DNA of 64,000 nucleotides from JAFGHJ01 sp964525555 (GTDB lineage Bacteria; Hydrothermota; UBA3072): NCBI GenBank assembly GCA_964525555.1, contig CAZGHN010000001.1:372001-436000 (forward strand). The letters are read 5' to 3'. This document shows, piece after piece, positions 50,573 through 59,447 of the stretch. The position numbers and the translations under genes are program-made. A model generated the notes under the pieces. The model did not search any database and was not told the origin of the DNA. It saw nothing but the letters and a program-made list of their open reading frames with translations. The stretch's first letter is position 1, and each line of letters opens with the position of its first letter.

Positions 50573-51757
50573 ATGATATTATTAATCTTAGGAACAATTT
50601 TGAATTTTTATACAAATGATGTATTAATAAAAAGAGCTGACAGTACAATCACTCCCGCAATAGGGATGGAAATACTGGACAATGATACCATAATAGCAAA
50701 TGACAGCTCTCAGGCAGAAGTTCTTTACGCAGACAGCAGCACCCTTTACATAGATGAGAACTCAAGAATTTCCACTTCAGGAATAGAAAAGAGATCCGTT
50801 TTCATTTCGATAGGACGAGTCTGGGCAAAAATAAAGAAATTGGTTAAGGGTGAGTCATTTGAAGTTAAAAGCCCATTATCTGTATCGGGTGTTATGGGAA
50901 CCGAATTTGAGGTTTCATTTATAAACGATGAATCGGAAATTAAGGTAGTTGAAGGCAAAGTAAACACAAAAGACAAACAAACCGGCAGAGAAGTAACTTT
51001 AGAAAAAGAAAGAATGGCCAGAATAAGAAGGAATAGGGAAATGGAAGTCAGAGAATTTAAACTCAAGGAACTTAAAAAATGGCATGAATACAAAAAAGGC
51101 CATCTTGAATTCTTAATAAGAAAAATCGAAAAGGCTTTAAGTCAAGGGAGAACTATGCAAGCCTCAAGATTGATTGCTCAGGGATATATACTAGCAAAAA
51201 GATTGAATCTTTCCGATGAATATCAACATAAAATTAATATGCTCAAGAAAGAATACGAAAACTTAAAAGAAAAACAGGGTATCATAGAAAAAAGAATCAA
51301 AGAAATTAATCTTTCCTGCAATATAATAATGCTAAACCTCAACAGGAAAGGACCACAATTAATGGAACTAACAGCGAAAATAAAACGTTTATCTATCCAA
51401 ACCACTGAATTAGAAGGGTATTTAAAAAAACGAAACTACCTTATCGCAAAACAACAGTTAATTATTATAAATCGTCAAATTGAAGAAATAGAAAGCCTAA
51501 TAAAAAGCATAAAACCTCAAATGGTATATGAATGGCAGCAAAAATTAGAAAATGATTATCAATTTTTGAAAGATGCGCAAAAAATGCCTGGCCTTGACGC
51601 TCAAACTAGAAGTAAAGTACAAACAACTTATAAAAGGACAGAAGAACTACGCGACAAAGTCCGCAAAGCAAAAATCATACTAGTAAAGGATATGACTGCC
51701 TTCAAGAAAATAAAATTAGAATTAGTAAAATTAAAAATCGAAAGTAATCAGAGATAA
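50573..51757 (+). CDS. FecR-domain protein with long C-terminal coiled coil
   Basis: 394 residues, GGGAGG site. Short hydrophobic N-terminus (MILLILGTILNFYTNDV) as signal or anchor. FecR beta domain at about 25-150: AEVLYADSSTLYIDENSRIS, FISIGRVWAKIKKLVKGESFEVKSPLSVSGVMGTEFEV, IKVVEGKV. From about 165 to the end the protein is helical and highly charged (EKQGIIEKRIKEIN, TELEGYLKKRNYLIAKQQ), consistent with a long coiled coil. FecR domains in such proteins are periplasmic ligand-sensing or peptidoglycan-associated modules. Placed after the CHASE2 cyclase, it may be the sensor's periplasmic partner. It ends at a bidirectional terminator. Confidence 0.82.
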   Translation: MILLILGTILNFYTNDVLIKRADSTITPAIGMEILDNDTIIANDSSQAEVLYADSSTLYIDENSRISTSGIEKRSVFISIGRVWAKIKKLVKGESFEVKSPLSVSGVMGTEFEVSFINDESEIKVVEGKVNTKDKQTGREVTLEKERMARIRRNREMEVREFKLKELKKWHEYKKGHLEFLIRKIEKALSQGRTMQASRLIAQGYILAKRLNLSDEYQHKINMLKKEYENLKEKQGIIEKRIKEINLSCNIIMLNLNRKGPQLMELTAKIKRLSIQTTELEGYLKKRNYLIAKQQLIIINRQIEEIESLIKSIKPQMVYEWQQKLENDYQFLKDAQKMPGLDAQTRSKVQTTYKRTEELRDKVRKAKIILVKDMTAFKKIKLELVKLKIESNQR

Positions 51758-51790
51758 AAAACTAAACTTATAGTTTAGTAATAGAACACA

Positions 51791-51829
51791 AGAATTGTGC
51801 GGGGAATAAAAAACCCGCACAATTCTTTC
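51791..51829. terminator. Bidirectional terminator between FecR gene and esterase gene
   Basis: A perfect 13-base stem AGAATTGTGCGGG / CCCGCACAATTCT (51791-51803 and 51814-51826) with an A-rich loop and a T-rich flank. It serves the two convergent genes. Confidence 0.8.
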
Positions 51830-51837
51830 TATAAACA

Positions 51838-53787
51838 TTATTTATCGTCAGTTCTAAAAGGCGATGCAGGCAGACCTTCCTCGTTATATAAATTCGCACC
51901 TTCCGGATTATCAGCCCATGCATATCTGACCGCAACGGGGTTTTTAACATTCTCATTCCATACAATTACTTTATCGCCAACTATCTTCGCACTTGCCCAA
52001 ACAAATTTTTTGTCAGGACCGCAAATAGCAAACTGCTTTAAAGCCCCACCTCCCCTAACAACCAGTCCTCCTCCAAGGTTAGTAAATGAAATAATTATTT
52101 TATCTCCTTCTATTTTCATAGATTCATAAACAGGCCCCGAATAGACGATATCTTTCTCACCATAAGCAACCCTTCTTGCCGCAAGCGCAAGCCGGCTGCC
52201 AACATCTTTCTTATTTAAAGGATGTATATCATTCCATTCTCCTATATCGATCGCAACAGCCATACCGGTGTTAGGAACAGAAAGAGTTTTAAGTTGGGCT
52301 TCTCGCATGAGAGCCCAGTTACTCTCGGAAGGCTTATCTTTCGCTTCCATAAAATTAGGAAGCTGCACAAACAGGAAAGGAAAATCGCCCTGATTCCAAT
52401 TTTTCCTCCAATCATTTATAAGGGTAGAAAATAATTTTCGATATTTGAGTGGCTCTCCGGCGTTAGACTCTCCCTGATACCATATCACTCCTTTACTTCG
52501 ATAGTTCAGAAGAGGAGAAATCATCGCGTTAAACAAACCCAATGGTTTCCAACTTATAAAAGTTTGACCTTCCAGAGGAGGCATTTCTGCTCCAAGCCTA
52601 TATCTCCACTCACCTTTTAAATCTATCTTTTCTTCCCCAACAACCAACTCATAGGGCTTATCTAAAACGAAACCTCCATTACCGATATTACTGATTACCC
52701 TCACAACTATAATGTTCTTGCCTTCTTTCAGTAACCCGGAAGGAATTTCATATCTTCTCGGTGGATATTGATATCCTGTTGTGCCGACAAAAACCCCATT
52801 AATAAAGGCAGAATCGGCATCTACTATTCTTCCGAGGTTTAGCTTTGCTTTTTTACCGGCCATAGAAGAAGGTATATCTATTTCTCTTCTAAACCAAACA
52901 ACCCCATTTACGGAACCGAGCGTAGTGTTAATCCAGCAACCAGGAATTTCCATAGCATCCCAGTCGGATATATCTAAAGTCGGATTATACCAGATTTTTT
53001 CGGGACTTTTATAACCTTTATCTTTTTCCCTCAATTGATTGTACCAGGCCCCTATTCTTTCTCTATCCTTGTTCATAATTTGAGAAATCAAAGTACTATC
53101 TTTAAATCTTTGCGCCTCTTCATAAATTTCAGGAAATTCTTTCAAAGATTCCTCGCTCATCCATGCTTCGATGGGAGACCCTCCAAGGCTCGAATTTATT
53201 AAGCCTATTGGTACATTATATTTTTCATATAACTCCTTTGCGAAAAAATAAGCTACCGCGGAGAATCTGAGTATGCTTCCCGGATTCGGCTTTTCCCAAT
53301 TACCATACTCTAAATCTTTTTGTGGAGCGTTAAAATTATATTTCTTCGGTACAGTAAAATACCTTATATAATTATTTTCCGAGTTTACAATTTCATACTC
53401 ATAAAGAGGACTAACCCTCTCCATTGTCGTTTCCATATTAGATTGACCGGAACACACCCAAACATCACCAATAAGAATATCTTTCACTATTAAAGTATTG
53501 TCAGCCTTAATCTCCATATCATATGGACCACCAGCTTTCATTTTAGAGAGACTAACTTCCCATTTGCCACATTCTCCTGTTGTTGTATTATATTCTTCGC
53601 CGTTAAAGTTTATTTTTATTTTTTCGTGAGGAAGAGCCCAACCCCAAATTTTTACGCATTCCTCCCGCTGCAAAACCATACCATCGCTTATCAATTTCGG
53701 AAGCTTGACTTCGCAAAAAACCGCCTTGGGAATCAAAAAAAAACAAATAAATAAAACCAAATTAGATCTCTTTGAATTCATAACCAT
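51838..53787 (-). CDS. Sialate O-acetylesterase-type carbohydrate esterase
   Basis: 649 residues, the usual size. Signal peptide at about 1-25. The SGNH/GDSL-like catalytic part is split: nucleophile Ser116 in DVWVCSGQSNMETT; YFFAKELYEKYNVPIGLINSSLGGSPIEAWMS; then an inserted jelly-roll domain (about 275-400, with WFRREIDIPSSMAG) as in GH2-type sugar-binding domains; then VIWYQGESNAGEPLKYRKLF and DWRKNW...FLFVQLPNF, and the His near DIHPLNKKDVGSRLALAA. It removes acetyl groups from sugars such as sialic acid or decorated plant polysaccharide. With the GH115 enzyme at the end of the window it fits plant-glycan use, but the genes are 9 kb apart. AAAGGAG site precedes ATG. Confidence 0.9.
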   Translation of the reverse strand: MVMNSKRSNLVLFICFFLIPKAVFCEVKLPKLISDGMVLQREECVKIWGWALPHEKIKINFNGEEYNTTTGECGKWEVSLSKMKAGGPYDMEIKADNTLIVKDILIGDVWVCSGQSNMETTMERVSPLYEYEIVNSENNYIRYFTVPKKYNFNAPQKDLEYGNWEKPNPGSILRFSAVAYFFAKELYEKYNVPIGLINSSLGGSPIEAWMSEESLKEFPEIYEEAQRFKDSTLISQIMNKDRERIGAWYNQLREKDKGYKSPEKIWYNPTLDISDWDAMEIPGCWINTTLGSVNGVVWFRREIDIPSSMAGKKAKLNLGRIVDADSAFINGVFVGTTGYQYPPRRYEIPSGLLKEGKNIIVVRVISNIGNGGFVLDKPYELVVGEEKIDLKGEWRYRLGAEMPPLEGQTFISWKPLGLFNAMISPLLNYRSKGVIWYQGESNAGEPLKYRKLFSTLINDWRKNWNQGDFPFLFVQLPNFMEAKDKPSESNWALMREAQLKTLSVPNTGMAVAIDIGEWNDIHPLNKKDVGSRLALAARRVAYGEKDIVYSGPVYESMKIEGDKIIISFTNLGGGLVVRGGGALKQFAICGPDKKFVWASAKIVGDKVIVWNENVKNPVAVRYAWADNPEGANLYNEEGLPASPFRTDDK

Positions 53788-53889
53788 AAATTTAGCTCCT
53801 TTCTTTTTTTATAAGTTAAAATTTAACTTTTTTGAAAAGTATTAATATTATATATCAAACACTTAAAAAACTCAATCTAAAAAAACTAC

Positions 53890-54324
53890 TTAATTTCTAA
53901 GTTTTTCCCACTTTTCTATATCACCTTCTACTAACTTAAACAGCGGGTGGGATTCGATTTTTGGGGCCGTAATCAGTTCATTATACTTTGTAATATCTCG
54001 CTTCTTTAGTTTTTCAAGAAGGTGTTTTCGCTCAAAATTCAACTGTCCGCTTGTAACTGTGAGTGTCATTGCGATAAACTCTAGTTCGATTTTGCTTCTG
54101 TCGAATTTATATCCCCTTTTGACCGATTCCTCGTAAATGGACATTAAATATTGATTGATACAGTCAAGCGGTTTTTTCGCTTTCTTAAACCGTTCAAGCT
54201 GCGGATGATTTTTATATCCATTTGTCTTTCCTTCAAGAACATGTTTTGCAAGAAGCGCCTCTCTCCATAAGGCAAGAAATCCTTTTCTATCCAGATACTT
54301 CGGATGCAGCGACCAGATTCTCAT
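53890..54324 (-). CDS. Pyrimidine dimer DNA glycosylase (T4 endonuclease V-like)
   Basis: 144 residues, a small all-helical protein with the family start MRIWSLHPKYLDRKGFLALWREALLAKHVLEGKTNGYKNHPQLERF. In T4 endonuclease V the residue after Met1 supplies the reactive amine (Thr2) and Glu23 is catalytic. Here residue 2 is Arg and residue 22 is Glu, as in the bacterial branch of this family, so the glycosylase assignment is by family only. It would repair UV photoproducts. Its ATG lies four bases after the YjbQ stop, so the two share a message. Confidence 0.85.
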   Translation of the reverse strand: MRIWSLHPKYLDRKGFLALWREALLAKHVLEGKTNGYKNHPQLERFKKAKKPLDCINQYLMSIYEESVKRGYKFDRSKIELEFIAMTLTVTSGQLNFERKHLLEKLKKRDITKYNELITAPKIESHPLFKLVEGDIEKWEKLRN

Positions 54325-54328
54325 TTTT

Positions 54329-54733
54329 TTAAGCTTTTATTATCGTCACCAGTATATTCCTGCTGCTTCTCGGTCCGTCGAACTCACAGAAAAATATATT
54401 CTGCCACCTCGACAGACCTAATTTTCCTTCGATTATCGGAACGGTTTCACTGGGACCAACAATACCCGCTTTCAAATGCGAATCTGCATTACCATCCTGA
54501 ATATCGTGCTTCCATATTCCTTGAGGAATCAGTTTTCTAAGTAAATCTACTACATCTTCCTGAACACTATCATCCCAATTTTCCTGAATCATTATAGCAG
54601 AAGTTGCACCCTGAGCATAAACGTTAATGAATCCGGATTTTACCTTCGACTCCTTAACACACTCCGCCACCTGTGGCGTAATATCGTATAAAGCTTCTCT
54701 TCTATCTGTCGAAATCGTTATCAAACTTTGCAT
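54329..54733 (-). CDS. yjbQ: YjbQ-family protein (UPF0047, secondary thiamine-phosphate-synthase-like)
   Basis: 134 residues, full length for this beta-barrel family. The conserved pattern is present: G-F-I-N-V-Y-A-Q-G-A-T-S-A-I-M-I-Q-E-N near residue 45, then GNADSHLKAGIVGPSETVPIIEGKLGLSRWQNIFFCEFDGPR, with the Asn/His cluster of the putative active site. E. coli YjbQ has weak thiamine-phosphate synthase activity; the physiological role is not settled. It is cotranscribed with the pyrimidine dimer glycosylase. The start is the only well-placed ATG. Confidence 0.9.
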   Translation of the reverse strand: MQSLITISTDRREALYDITPQVAECVKESKVKSGFINVYAQGATSAIMIQENWDDSVQEDVVDLLRKLIPQGIWKHDIQDGNADSHLKAGIVGPSETVPIIEGKLGLSRWQNIFFCEFDGPRSSRNILVTIIKA

Positions 54734-54847
54734 ATCATTCTCCTGTTTTATTTTAACATGTAGTACTTGTAGATATTATATTCTTTTATTGATTAATCAA
54801 TCTCTAAAACCTAATCCAGTACAATCAAAATATTTGTGTTATTTGCA

Positions 54848-55019
54848 ATAATTAAGGGTTCAAGGGTTCAAGTAAATAGTTAGGATTTAGGATTTGGGGG
54901 TTGGGATTTAGCAACAAAAAAGTCTTTGTGTCTTTGTGGCTTGGTGTCTTTGTGTGAGATAATGTTTTTTGGGTGGTGATGGGATTCTGTATTCTGGCTT
55001 CTGAATTCTGTCTTCTGTT
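54848..55019. repeat. Modular intergenic repeat with an extra eight-base word
   Basis: AATTAAGGGTTCAAGGGTTC, TTTAGGATTTGGGGGTTGGG, then bases 54902-54934 identical to 62005-62037, then one additional TGTGGCTT (54935-54942) before the shared GGTGTCTTTGTGTGAGA, then GGTGGTGATGGGATTCTG and TATTCTGGCTTCTGAATTCT words. It ends at the stop codon of the DUF2235 gene. Confidence 0.85.
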
Positions 55020-56138
55020 TCAATCCACAATCTCATATTTACCTCGAATAATTTTAGCATTCGGAGGATTGTATTGAATTCGTATTGTTTTTTTAAACCT
55101 GGTGAGACTCGTTGTCTTCTTGCTCCTCTGCATTTTTACCATCGAAGAGTGAATTTTCGGTAATATACTTTTATCAATCTTACCTTCATTTCTTACGTAA
55201 ATATCCCTGATGGATTTCTTCCATCCGAGGCCAAAGAAATGAAAAACAAACTCTTTTTCATCTGTGATTTTAGTATATTTATCCAATATTTCTTCTTTAA
55301 ATCTAATTTTATTTTGATAACTTTGCGAATGTTTTTTTAGCCGATTAACCATAAAATCAAGCGCTAATTTACCCAGTGCGTCTTCTTTATAGCTCCCTCC
55401 AACATCCGAATGCACACCCGGAAGCCAAACTTCTTCGACTACACCGGGTTTATAATTCATTAGTGTCGGCACATAAGCATCTCGCGTTTCATCCAGACAA
55501 ACGCAATGAACGGCTTTTTTAACATTTTTTGCGATATTCATATCCTTAAATAAATTCCATCTCGCAAAAGGAATTCCCAGAATATTTATGGGGATACCAA
55601 AAGCCCCTACTGTATCCCACACCCCAAGAAATTCAACATCAACAGTCGCTTTTCTACCACTTGAAATATAACGTATGAATCTATCTTCGATATTTCTCGT
55701 AGTTCTATTGGCCGAGGTTTCCCATATTACTTTTATATTTTCAGGAATTCCTTCATTGTAAACTTGATTCGCGAGCATTCGCGCGCTTGCCGCTCCCCTG
55801 CTGAAACCAAAAATATGAATTTTATCACCGGGGTGATATTCCCTTGCAATAGTAGCATACGCTTCATCCCTTATTTTCTTTTCGTCCCTTCCGGTTCCTC
55901 CACCTATATACCTACCCCAAAAATTATAATCGTCGTCATTGCCAATACCTCTAAAATATCTTGCTATCTGACTATCGGAATCCTCCTCTAAAGATTTGTA
56001 AAGTTTAAAAACATTTGTAATAAGCCCACTTCCCTGTTTTCCGTTTTCATCATTCCAGGTTCCATCCATAAATATAAAGACATTCCTCTCTTTAGATTTG
56101 GCATTAAAATCTTTTTTATATTCCCTTTCTATCCTCAT
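55020..56138 (-). CDS. DUF2235 alpha/beta-hydrolase protein
   Basis: 372 residues, no signal peptide. Family landmarks: FIFMDGTWNDENGK near the N-terminus, IFGFSRGAASARMLAN with the nucleophile Ser of an alpha/beta hydrolase (GFSRG), VEFLGVWDTVGAFGIP and EVWLPGVHSDVGGSY, whose Asp/His complete the triad. The domain is found in phospholipase-type (Tle1-like) effectors of type VI secretion but also in many stand-alone proteins. Here no VgrG, PAAR or immunity gene is adjacent, so an effector role is not supported. The start has GGGAG and AGG upstream. A repeat element touches its stop codon. Confidence 0.85.
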   Translation of the reverse strand: MRIEREYKKDFNAKSKERNVFIFMDGTWNDENGKQGSGLITNVFKLYKSLEEDSDSQIARYFRGIGNDDDYNFWGRYIGGGTGRDEKKIRDEAYATIAREYHPGDKIHIFGFSRGAASARMLANQVYNEGIPENIKVIWETSANRTTRNIEDRFIRYISSGRKATVDVEFLGVWDTVGAFGIPINILGIPFARWNLFKDMNIAKNVKKAVHCVCLDETRDAYVPTLMNYKPGVVEEVWLPGVHSDVGGSYKEDALGKLALDFMVNRLKKHSQSYQNKIRFKEEILDKYTKITDEKEFVFHFFGLGWKKSIRDIYVRNEGKIDKSILPKIHSSMVKMQRSKKTTSLTRFKKTIRIQYNPPNAKIIRGKYEIVD

Positions 56139-56165
56139 TTCCTGACTCTCCCTTTTTTTTGAAAT

Positions 56166-56249
56166 TTAATCTTCTTTATCACAGCAATAATGTACCTTTC
56201 CTTTACTTAACCATCTTTCAAGATCCATTGCTTTAATTTCTTTAACCAT
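56166..56249 (-). CDS. Possible 27-residue microprotein or gene remnant
   Basis: Between the YoaP-type gene and DUF2235 a short frame encodes MVKEIKAMDLERWLSKGK followed by VHYCCDKED, with a Cys pair. The ribosome site is poor. The first part resembles the start of rhodanese-like domains, so this may be a decayed fragment. Weak evidence; listed because the space is otherwise empty. Confidence 0.2.
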   Translation of the reverse strand: MVKEIKAMDLERWLSKGKVHYCCDKED

Positions 56250-56263
56250 CGAAATACAAACTC

Positions 56264-57040
56264 TTACTTCTTAATTTTATTCATAATATTCATAAACCTT
56301 GTATTACTTATTGGGTGATCGGAAATAACTTCTCCGTCATATATAATACAGAATGTTCCGAAACCTCGCGGTGTGTCTTGTGCTTCTTTACAATTTTTTA
56401 AATTCACCAAATTTACTTTTATACCAAGTTCTTTTTCTGCAGTCTCAACTATAGCTTTTACATTTTTTACCGAGTAAGGACATTGGTCTGCTCTAATTAT
56501 AGTTAAGCCTTTACCGTAAGAACCAAGCTTTTTTTCCATTCCTGCCTTAAATTTTGGTGTTGGGGCATCTTTCTTTATTTTTTTTACAAGCAGTTCAAAA
56601 TCGGGCGGTGCTTTATCCACAATCTCAAAGGAGTGCTTTAAGAAGAATTCATTTCCTACCATAAATGGACCTTTACGGGTTACAACAGCAACACCATACA
56701 TATTTTCTTTTTTTGCATCTTTAAAACACTCGTTTAATAGCATTGAACCATATCCTTTGTTTTTGTAAACCTTTTTAAACCCTGCAAAAATACAGTGAAT
56801 AAACATGTAACCGGCTGCTAAAACCGGCCTCCAGCAGTATTCTCCGGGTATATATTCAATCATTCCCTGGTTTTTGTCTTTATCCGAGTACAGAGTTTTT
56901 ATCTTCAGTCCTTCGGTAAAACGTTTCTTTAACCACTCGACTTTTTCCGGAAATCCGGGTGTCTTAATGTTCTTATACCCGCAAACACCTAACTCAAAAA
57001 TATTGTCCGAATCTGTATCGATTATTTCTATTTCTTTCAT
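56264..57040 (-). CDS. YoaP-type GNAT acetyltransferase
   Basis: 258 residues from ATG 57040, with a GGGGA site. A longer open frame upstream would translate the intergenic repeat and is rejected. The N-terminal GNAT domain (about 1-150) has VYKNKGYGSMLLNECFKDAKKENM, where the K-N-K-G-Y-G-S segment binds acetyl-CoA, followed by GVAVVTRKGPFMVGNEFFLKHSFEIVDK. The C-terminal YoaP domain (about 165-258) has GLTIIRADQCPYSVKNV (a C-x-x-S site in a thioredoxin-like setting) and a GTFCIIYDGEVISDHPISNTRFMNI end. Substrate unknown. Monocistronic or with the small frame downstream. Confidence 0.85.
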   Translation of the reverse strand: MKEIEIIDTDSDNIFELGVCGYKNIKTPGFPEKVEWLKKRFTEGLKIKTLYSDKDKNQGMIEYIPGEYCWRPVLAAGYMFIHCIFAGFKKVYKNKGYGSMLLNECFKDAKKENMYGVAVVTRKGPFMVGNEFFLKHSFEIVDKAPPDFELLVKKIKKDAPTPKFKAGMEKKLGSYGKGLTIIRADQCPYSVKNVKAIVETAEKELGIKVNLVNLKNCKEAQDTPRGFGTFCIIYDGEVISDHPISNTRFMNIMNKIKK

Positions 57041-57104
57041 ATAGAAATCCCCTTTTTCTTTTCGGTTTATCCCTTTTATTCTAAGCAATAATCCCAACCA
57101 TGTC

Positions 57105-57252
57105 AAGCCACGTGAGTATTTTAAAATCTTTGTGGACTTTGTGGCTTTGTGTGAGATAAAAAAGCTGACAGCTGACAGCCGACAGCTGACGGCAAAAAAT
57201 CTCCGTGTTCTCTGTGTGCTCTGTGTGAGAATAATTTGGCGCGGTGGGGTGC
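57105..57252. repeat. Modular intergenic repeat with CTGACAG words
   Basis: CACGTGAGTATTTTAAAATC, TTTGTGGACTTTGTGGCTTT/GTGTGAGATAA, then GCTGACAGCTGACAGCCGAC/AGCTGACGGC, then CTCCGTGTTCTCTGTGTGCT/CTGTGTGAGAATAATT, then GGTGGGGTGC right before the rpe promoter. Confidence 0.8.
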
Positions 57253-57280
57253 TTGACATATCAAAAATAATTTCTAATAT
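57253..57280 (+). promoter_or_regulatory. Promoter, leaderless type, of rpe-guaA
   Basis: TTGACA (57253-57258), 16-base spacer, TAATAT (57275-57280), six bases to ATG 57287; TATACT three bases on is an alternative -10. No ribosome site. Confidence 0.6.
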
Positions 57281-57286
57281 ACTCGT

Positions 57287-57937
57287 ATGAATAAAGAAAT
57301 TCATGTTTCTGTCTCCATTCTTGCAGAAGACTTTTCTAAACTCGGAGAAGTATTGAAAACTATAGAAAATGCGGGAGGAGATTCAGTACATCTCGACATT
57401 CTTGACGGAGTCTTTGCACCAAATATTTCTTTCGGACCTGTTGTTATTAAAGGAATACGAAAACTAACCAGCCTTCCTCTTCATTCACACTTAATGATAC
57501 AATATCCCGAAAAATATATTGAAGATTTTATAAATGCAGGCTGTTCTCAAATATATTTCCATCTTGAATCTGAAGGTAATCCAGAAAACATTATAAAAAA
57601 AATTCACGATATGAATGCCAGATGCGGAATAGTACTCAACCCGGATACTTCTGTTTCTACTGTCGAACCTTATTTAGATAGAATCGACGCCGTTCTTTTA
57701 ATGAGTGTGCATCCGGGTTTTTCGGGACAAAAATTTATTACCGATGTTCTTACAAAAATAAAAAATTTAAGAGAGATCTCTCCGGAACTCGATATTGCAG
57801 TTGACGGAGGCGTAAATGATGAAACAATCGATCCCGTTCTCGGGTCCGGCGCAAATGTAATAATCGCGAATTCATATATTTTTTCATCTGCCGATAGGGC
57901 TAGGGCTGTAAGGAAACTCAAAGGTATAAATGAGTGA
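57287..57937 (+). CDS. rpe: Ribulose-phosphate 3-epimerase
   Basis: 216 residues, full length. It interconverts ribulose-5-phosphate and xylulose-5-phosphate. TIM-barrel landmarks: SVSILAEDFSKLGEVL (substrate-binding Ser), HLDILDGVFAPNISFGP (metal-binding His/Asp), HSHLMIQYPEKYI (metal His), LLMSVHPGFSGQKFI, and the catalytic Asp in IAVDGGVNDETI, then GANVIIANSYIF (where the usual form is GANVLVAGSAIF). Leaderless promoter. Its last eight bases overlap the start of guaA, so the two are translated together; the pairing of PRPP-route and GMP synthesis is convenient, but no shared regulation is visible. Confidence 0.95.
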   Translation: MNKEIHVSVSILAEDFSKLGEVLKTIENAGGDSVHLDILDGVFAPNISFGPVVIKGIRKLTSLPLHSHLMIQYPEKYIEDFINAGCSQIYFHLESEGNPENIIKKIHDMNARCGIVLNPDTSVSTVEPYLDRIDAVLLMSVHPGFSGQKFITDVLTKIKNLREISPELDIAVDGGVNDETIDPVLGSGANVIIANSYIFSSADRARAVRKLKGINE

Positions 57938-59447
57938 AAAAGTCGTAATTCTGGACTTCGGTTCTCAATATACTCACCTGATTGCCAGAAGGGTTAGAGA
58001 ATTTAATGTTCACGCTCTTATACTCTCTCCCTCAATTCCTGCAAAAGAAATATCCAAGGCAAAGGGGATAATATTATCGGGAGCCCCATGGAGCGTAATA
58101 GAAAAAAATGCTCCAACACCTGATAAAGAAATATTTGATTTAGGAATTCCAATCCTGGGTATTTGCTACGGCCTACAATTGCTCGGAAAAATCTTTGGTG
58201 GAGACGTTTTAAGTTCGAAGAAAAGAGAATACGGAAGCGCAGATTTCTTTCCTGCAAGTGATCTTCTTTTCGATGGAATAGAAGAAAAAACCACAGTCTG
58301 GATGAGTCATGGAGATAAAATAACAAAATTACCCGAAGGTTTTGGAGTTATCGGAAAAAGTAATAATTCCGAATTCGCTGCAATCAAAAAAGGAAATATC
58401 TACGGACTTCAATTTCATCCGGAAGTAACCCATACTATCGAGGGAAAGAAAATTTTAAAGAATTTTCTCTATTCTATTTGCAAAGTAAAAGGTGACTGGA
58501 CTTCTTCGTCATTTCTGGAAATTGCTCAAAACGAAATAACAAACAAATATAAGGGAAAGGGAAAGGTTGTACTCGCCTATAGCGGAGGTGTCGATTCGAC
58601 AGTATCTGCAGTTATCGCAAAAAAAATCCTAAAGGAAAATTTCGTACCGATTTTCGTAGATACAGGACTTATGCGAAAAGGTGAATCAGAAGAAATAAAA
58701 GAAATATCGAAAAAACTTAAATTAGGAGCGAAGATCGTTAATGCTCCAAATCGATTCTTAAATGCGCTTAGAGGAATAAGCGACCCGGAAGAGAAAAGAA
58801 AAATAATAGGAAGAGAATTCATAAAAGTATTCGAAGAAGAAGCAAGAGAAATAAAAGCAGAATATTTAATTCAGGGAACATTATATCCGGACAGGATCGA
58901 GAGCACTTCCGACGTAGGTCCATCCCACACAATAAAAACCCATCATAACGTAGGAGGTCTTCCGGAAGATCTGAAATTAGAATTGATCGAACCATTAAAA
59001 GATTTCTTTAAAGATGAAGTCAGGCAGATTGCTAAATTGTTAAATATACCGGAAAAAATCTGGAAGAGACATCCCTTCCCGGGACCCGGTCTTGCGGTAA
59101 GAATTCTTGGCGAAGTCTCTAAAGAAAGCATAGAAATTCTGCAAGAGGCAGACCATATATTTATTAATACCCTAAAAGAGTTAAAACTATATGATTCAAT
59201 ATGGCAAGCATTTGCAGTATTTATACCTGTAAAGACAGTAGGGGTAATGGGAGACACCCGAACATATGCAAATCTAATAGGACTCAGAGCTGTTGTAAGC
59301 GAAGACGGAATGACCGCAGATTGGTTTCCTTTCAGAAAAGAAGACCTAGGTAAAATAGCTCGCCGAATAATGAATGAAGTTTCCGGGGTTAATAGAGTCG
59401 TATATGACGTAAGCTCTAAACCACCGGCAACTATTGAATGGGAATAA
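57930..59447 (+). CDS. guaA: GMP synthase (glutamine-hydrolysing)
   Basis: 505 residues, two domains. N-terminal class I glutamine amidotransferase (about 1-185) with the nucleophile Cys in PILGICYGLQLLG and the His/Glu in LQFHPEVTHT. C-terminal ATP-pyrophosphatase (about 200-390) with the P-loop VVLAYSGGVDSTVSAV, then the dimerisation domain with HPFPGPGLAVRILGEV and a terminal VVYDVSSKPPATIEWE. Converts XMP to GMP. Overlaps rpe upstream, and its last ten bases overlap the next gene, so at least four genes (rpe, guaA and two unknowns) form one operon. Confidence 0.97.
   Translation: MSEKVVILDFGSQYTHLIARRVREFNVHALILSPSIPAKEISKAKGIILSGAPWSVIEKNAPTPDKEIFDLGIPILGICYGLQLLGKIFGGDVLSSKKREYGSADFFPASDLLFDGIEEKTTVWMSHGDKITKLPEGFGVIGKSNNSEFAAIKKGNIYGLQFHPEVTHTIEGKKILKNFLYSICKVKGDWTSSSFLEIAQNEITNKYKGKGKVVLAYSGGVDSTVSAVIAKKILKENFVPIFVDTGLMRKGESEEIKEISKKLKLGAKIVNAPNRFLNALRGISDPEEKRKIIGREFIKVFEEEAREIKAEYLIQGTLYPDRIESTSDVGPSHTIKTHHNVGGLPEDLKLELIEPLKDFFKDEVRQIAKLLNIPEKIWKRHPFPGPGLAVRILGEVSKESIEILQEADHIFINTLKELKLYDSIWQAFAVFIPVKTVGVMGDTRTYANLIGLRAVVSEDGMTADWFPFRKEDLGKIARRIMNEVSGVNRVVYDVSSKPPATIEWE

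Noticed and set aside
55020..56138. Type VI secretion phospholipase effector
   Set aside because: The DUF2235 domain fits, but no VgrG, PAAR, chaperone or immunity gene lies next to it.
57041..57304. Long N-terminal extension of the YoaP-type acetyltransferase
   Set aside because: The extension would translate the intergenic repeat and the rpe promoter; the GGGGA site and the family start point to ATG 57040.
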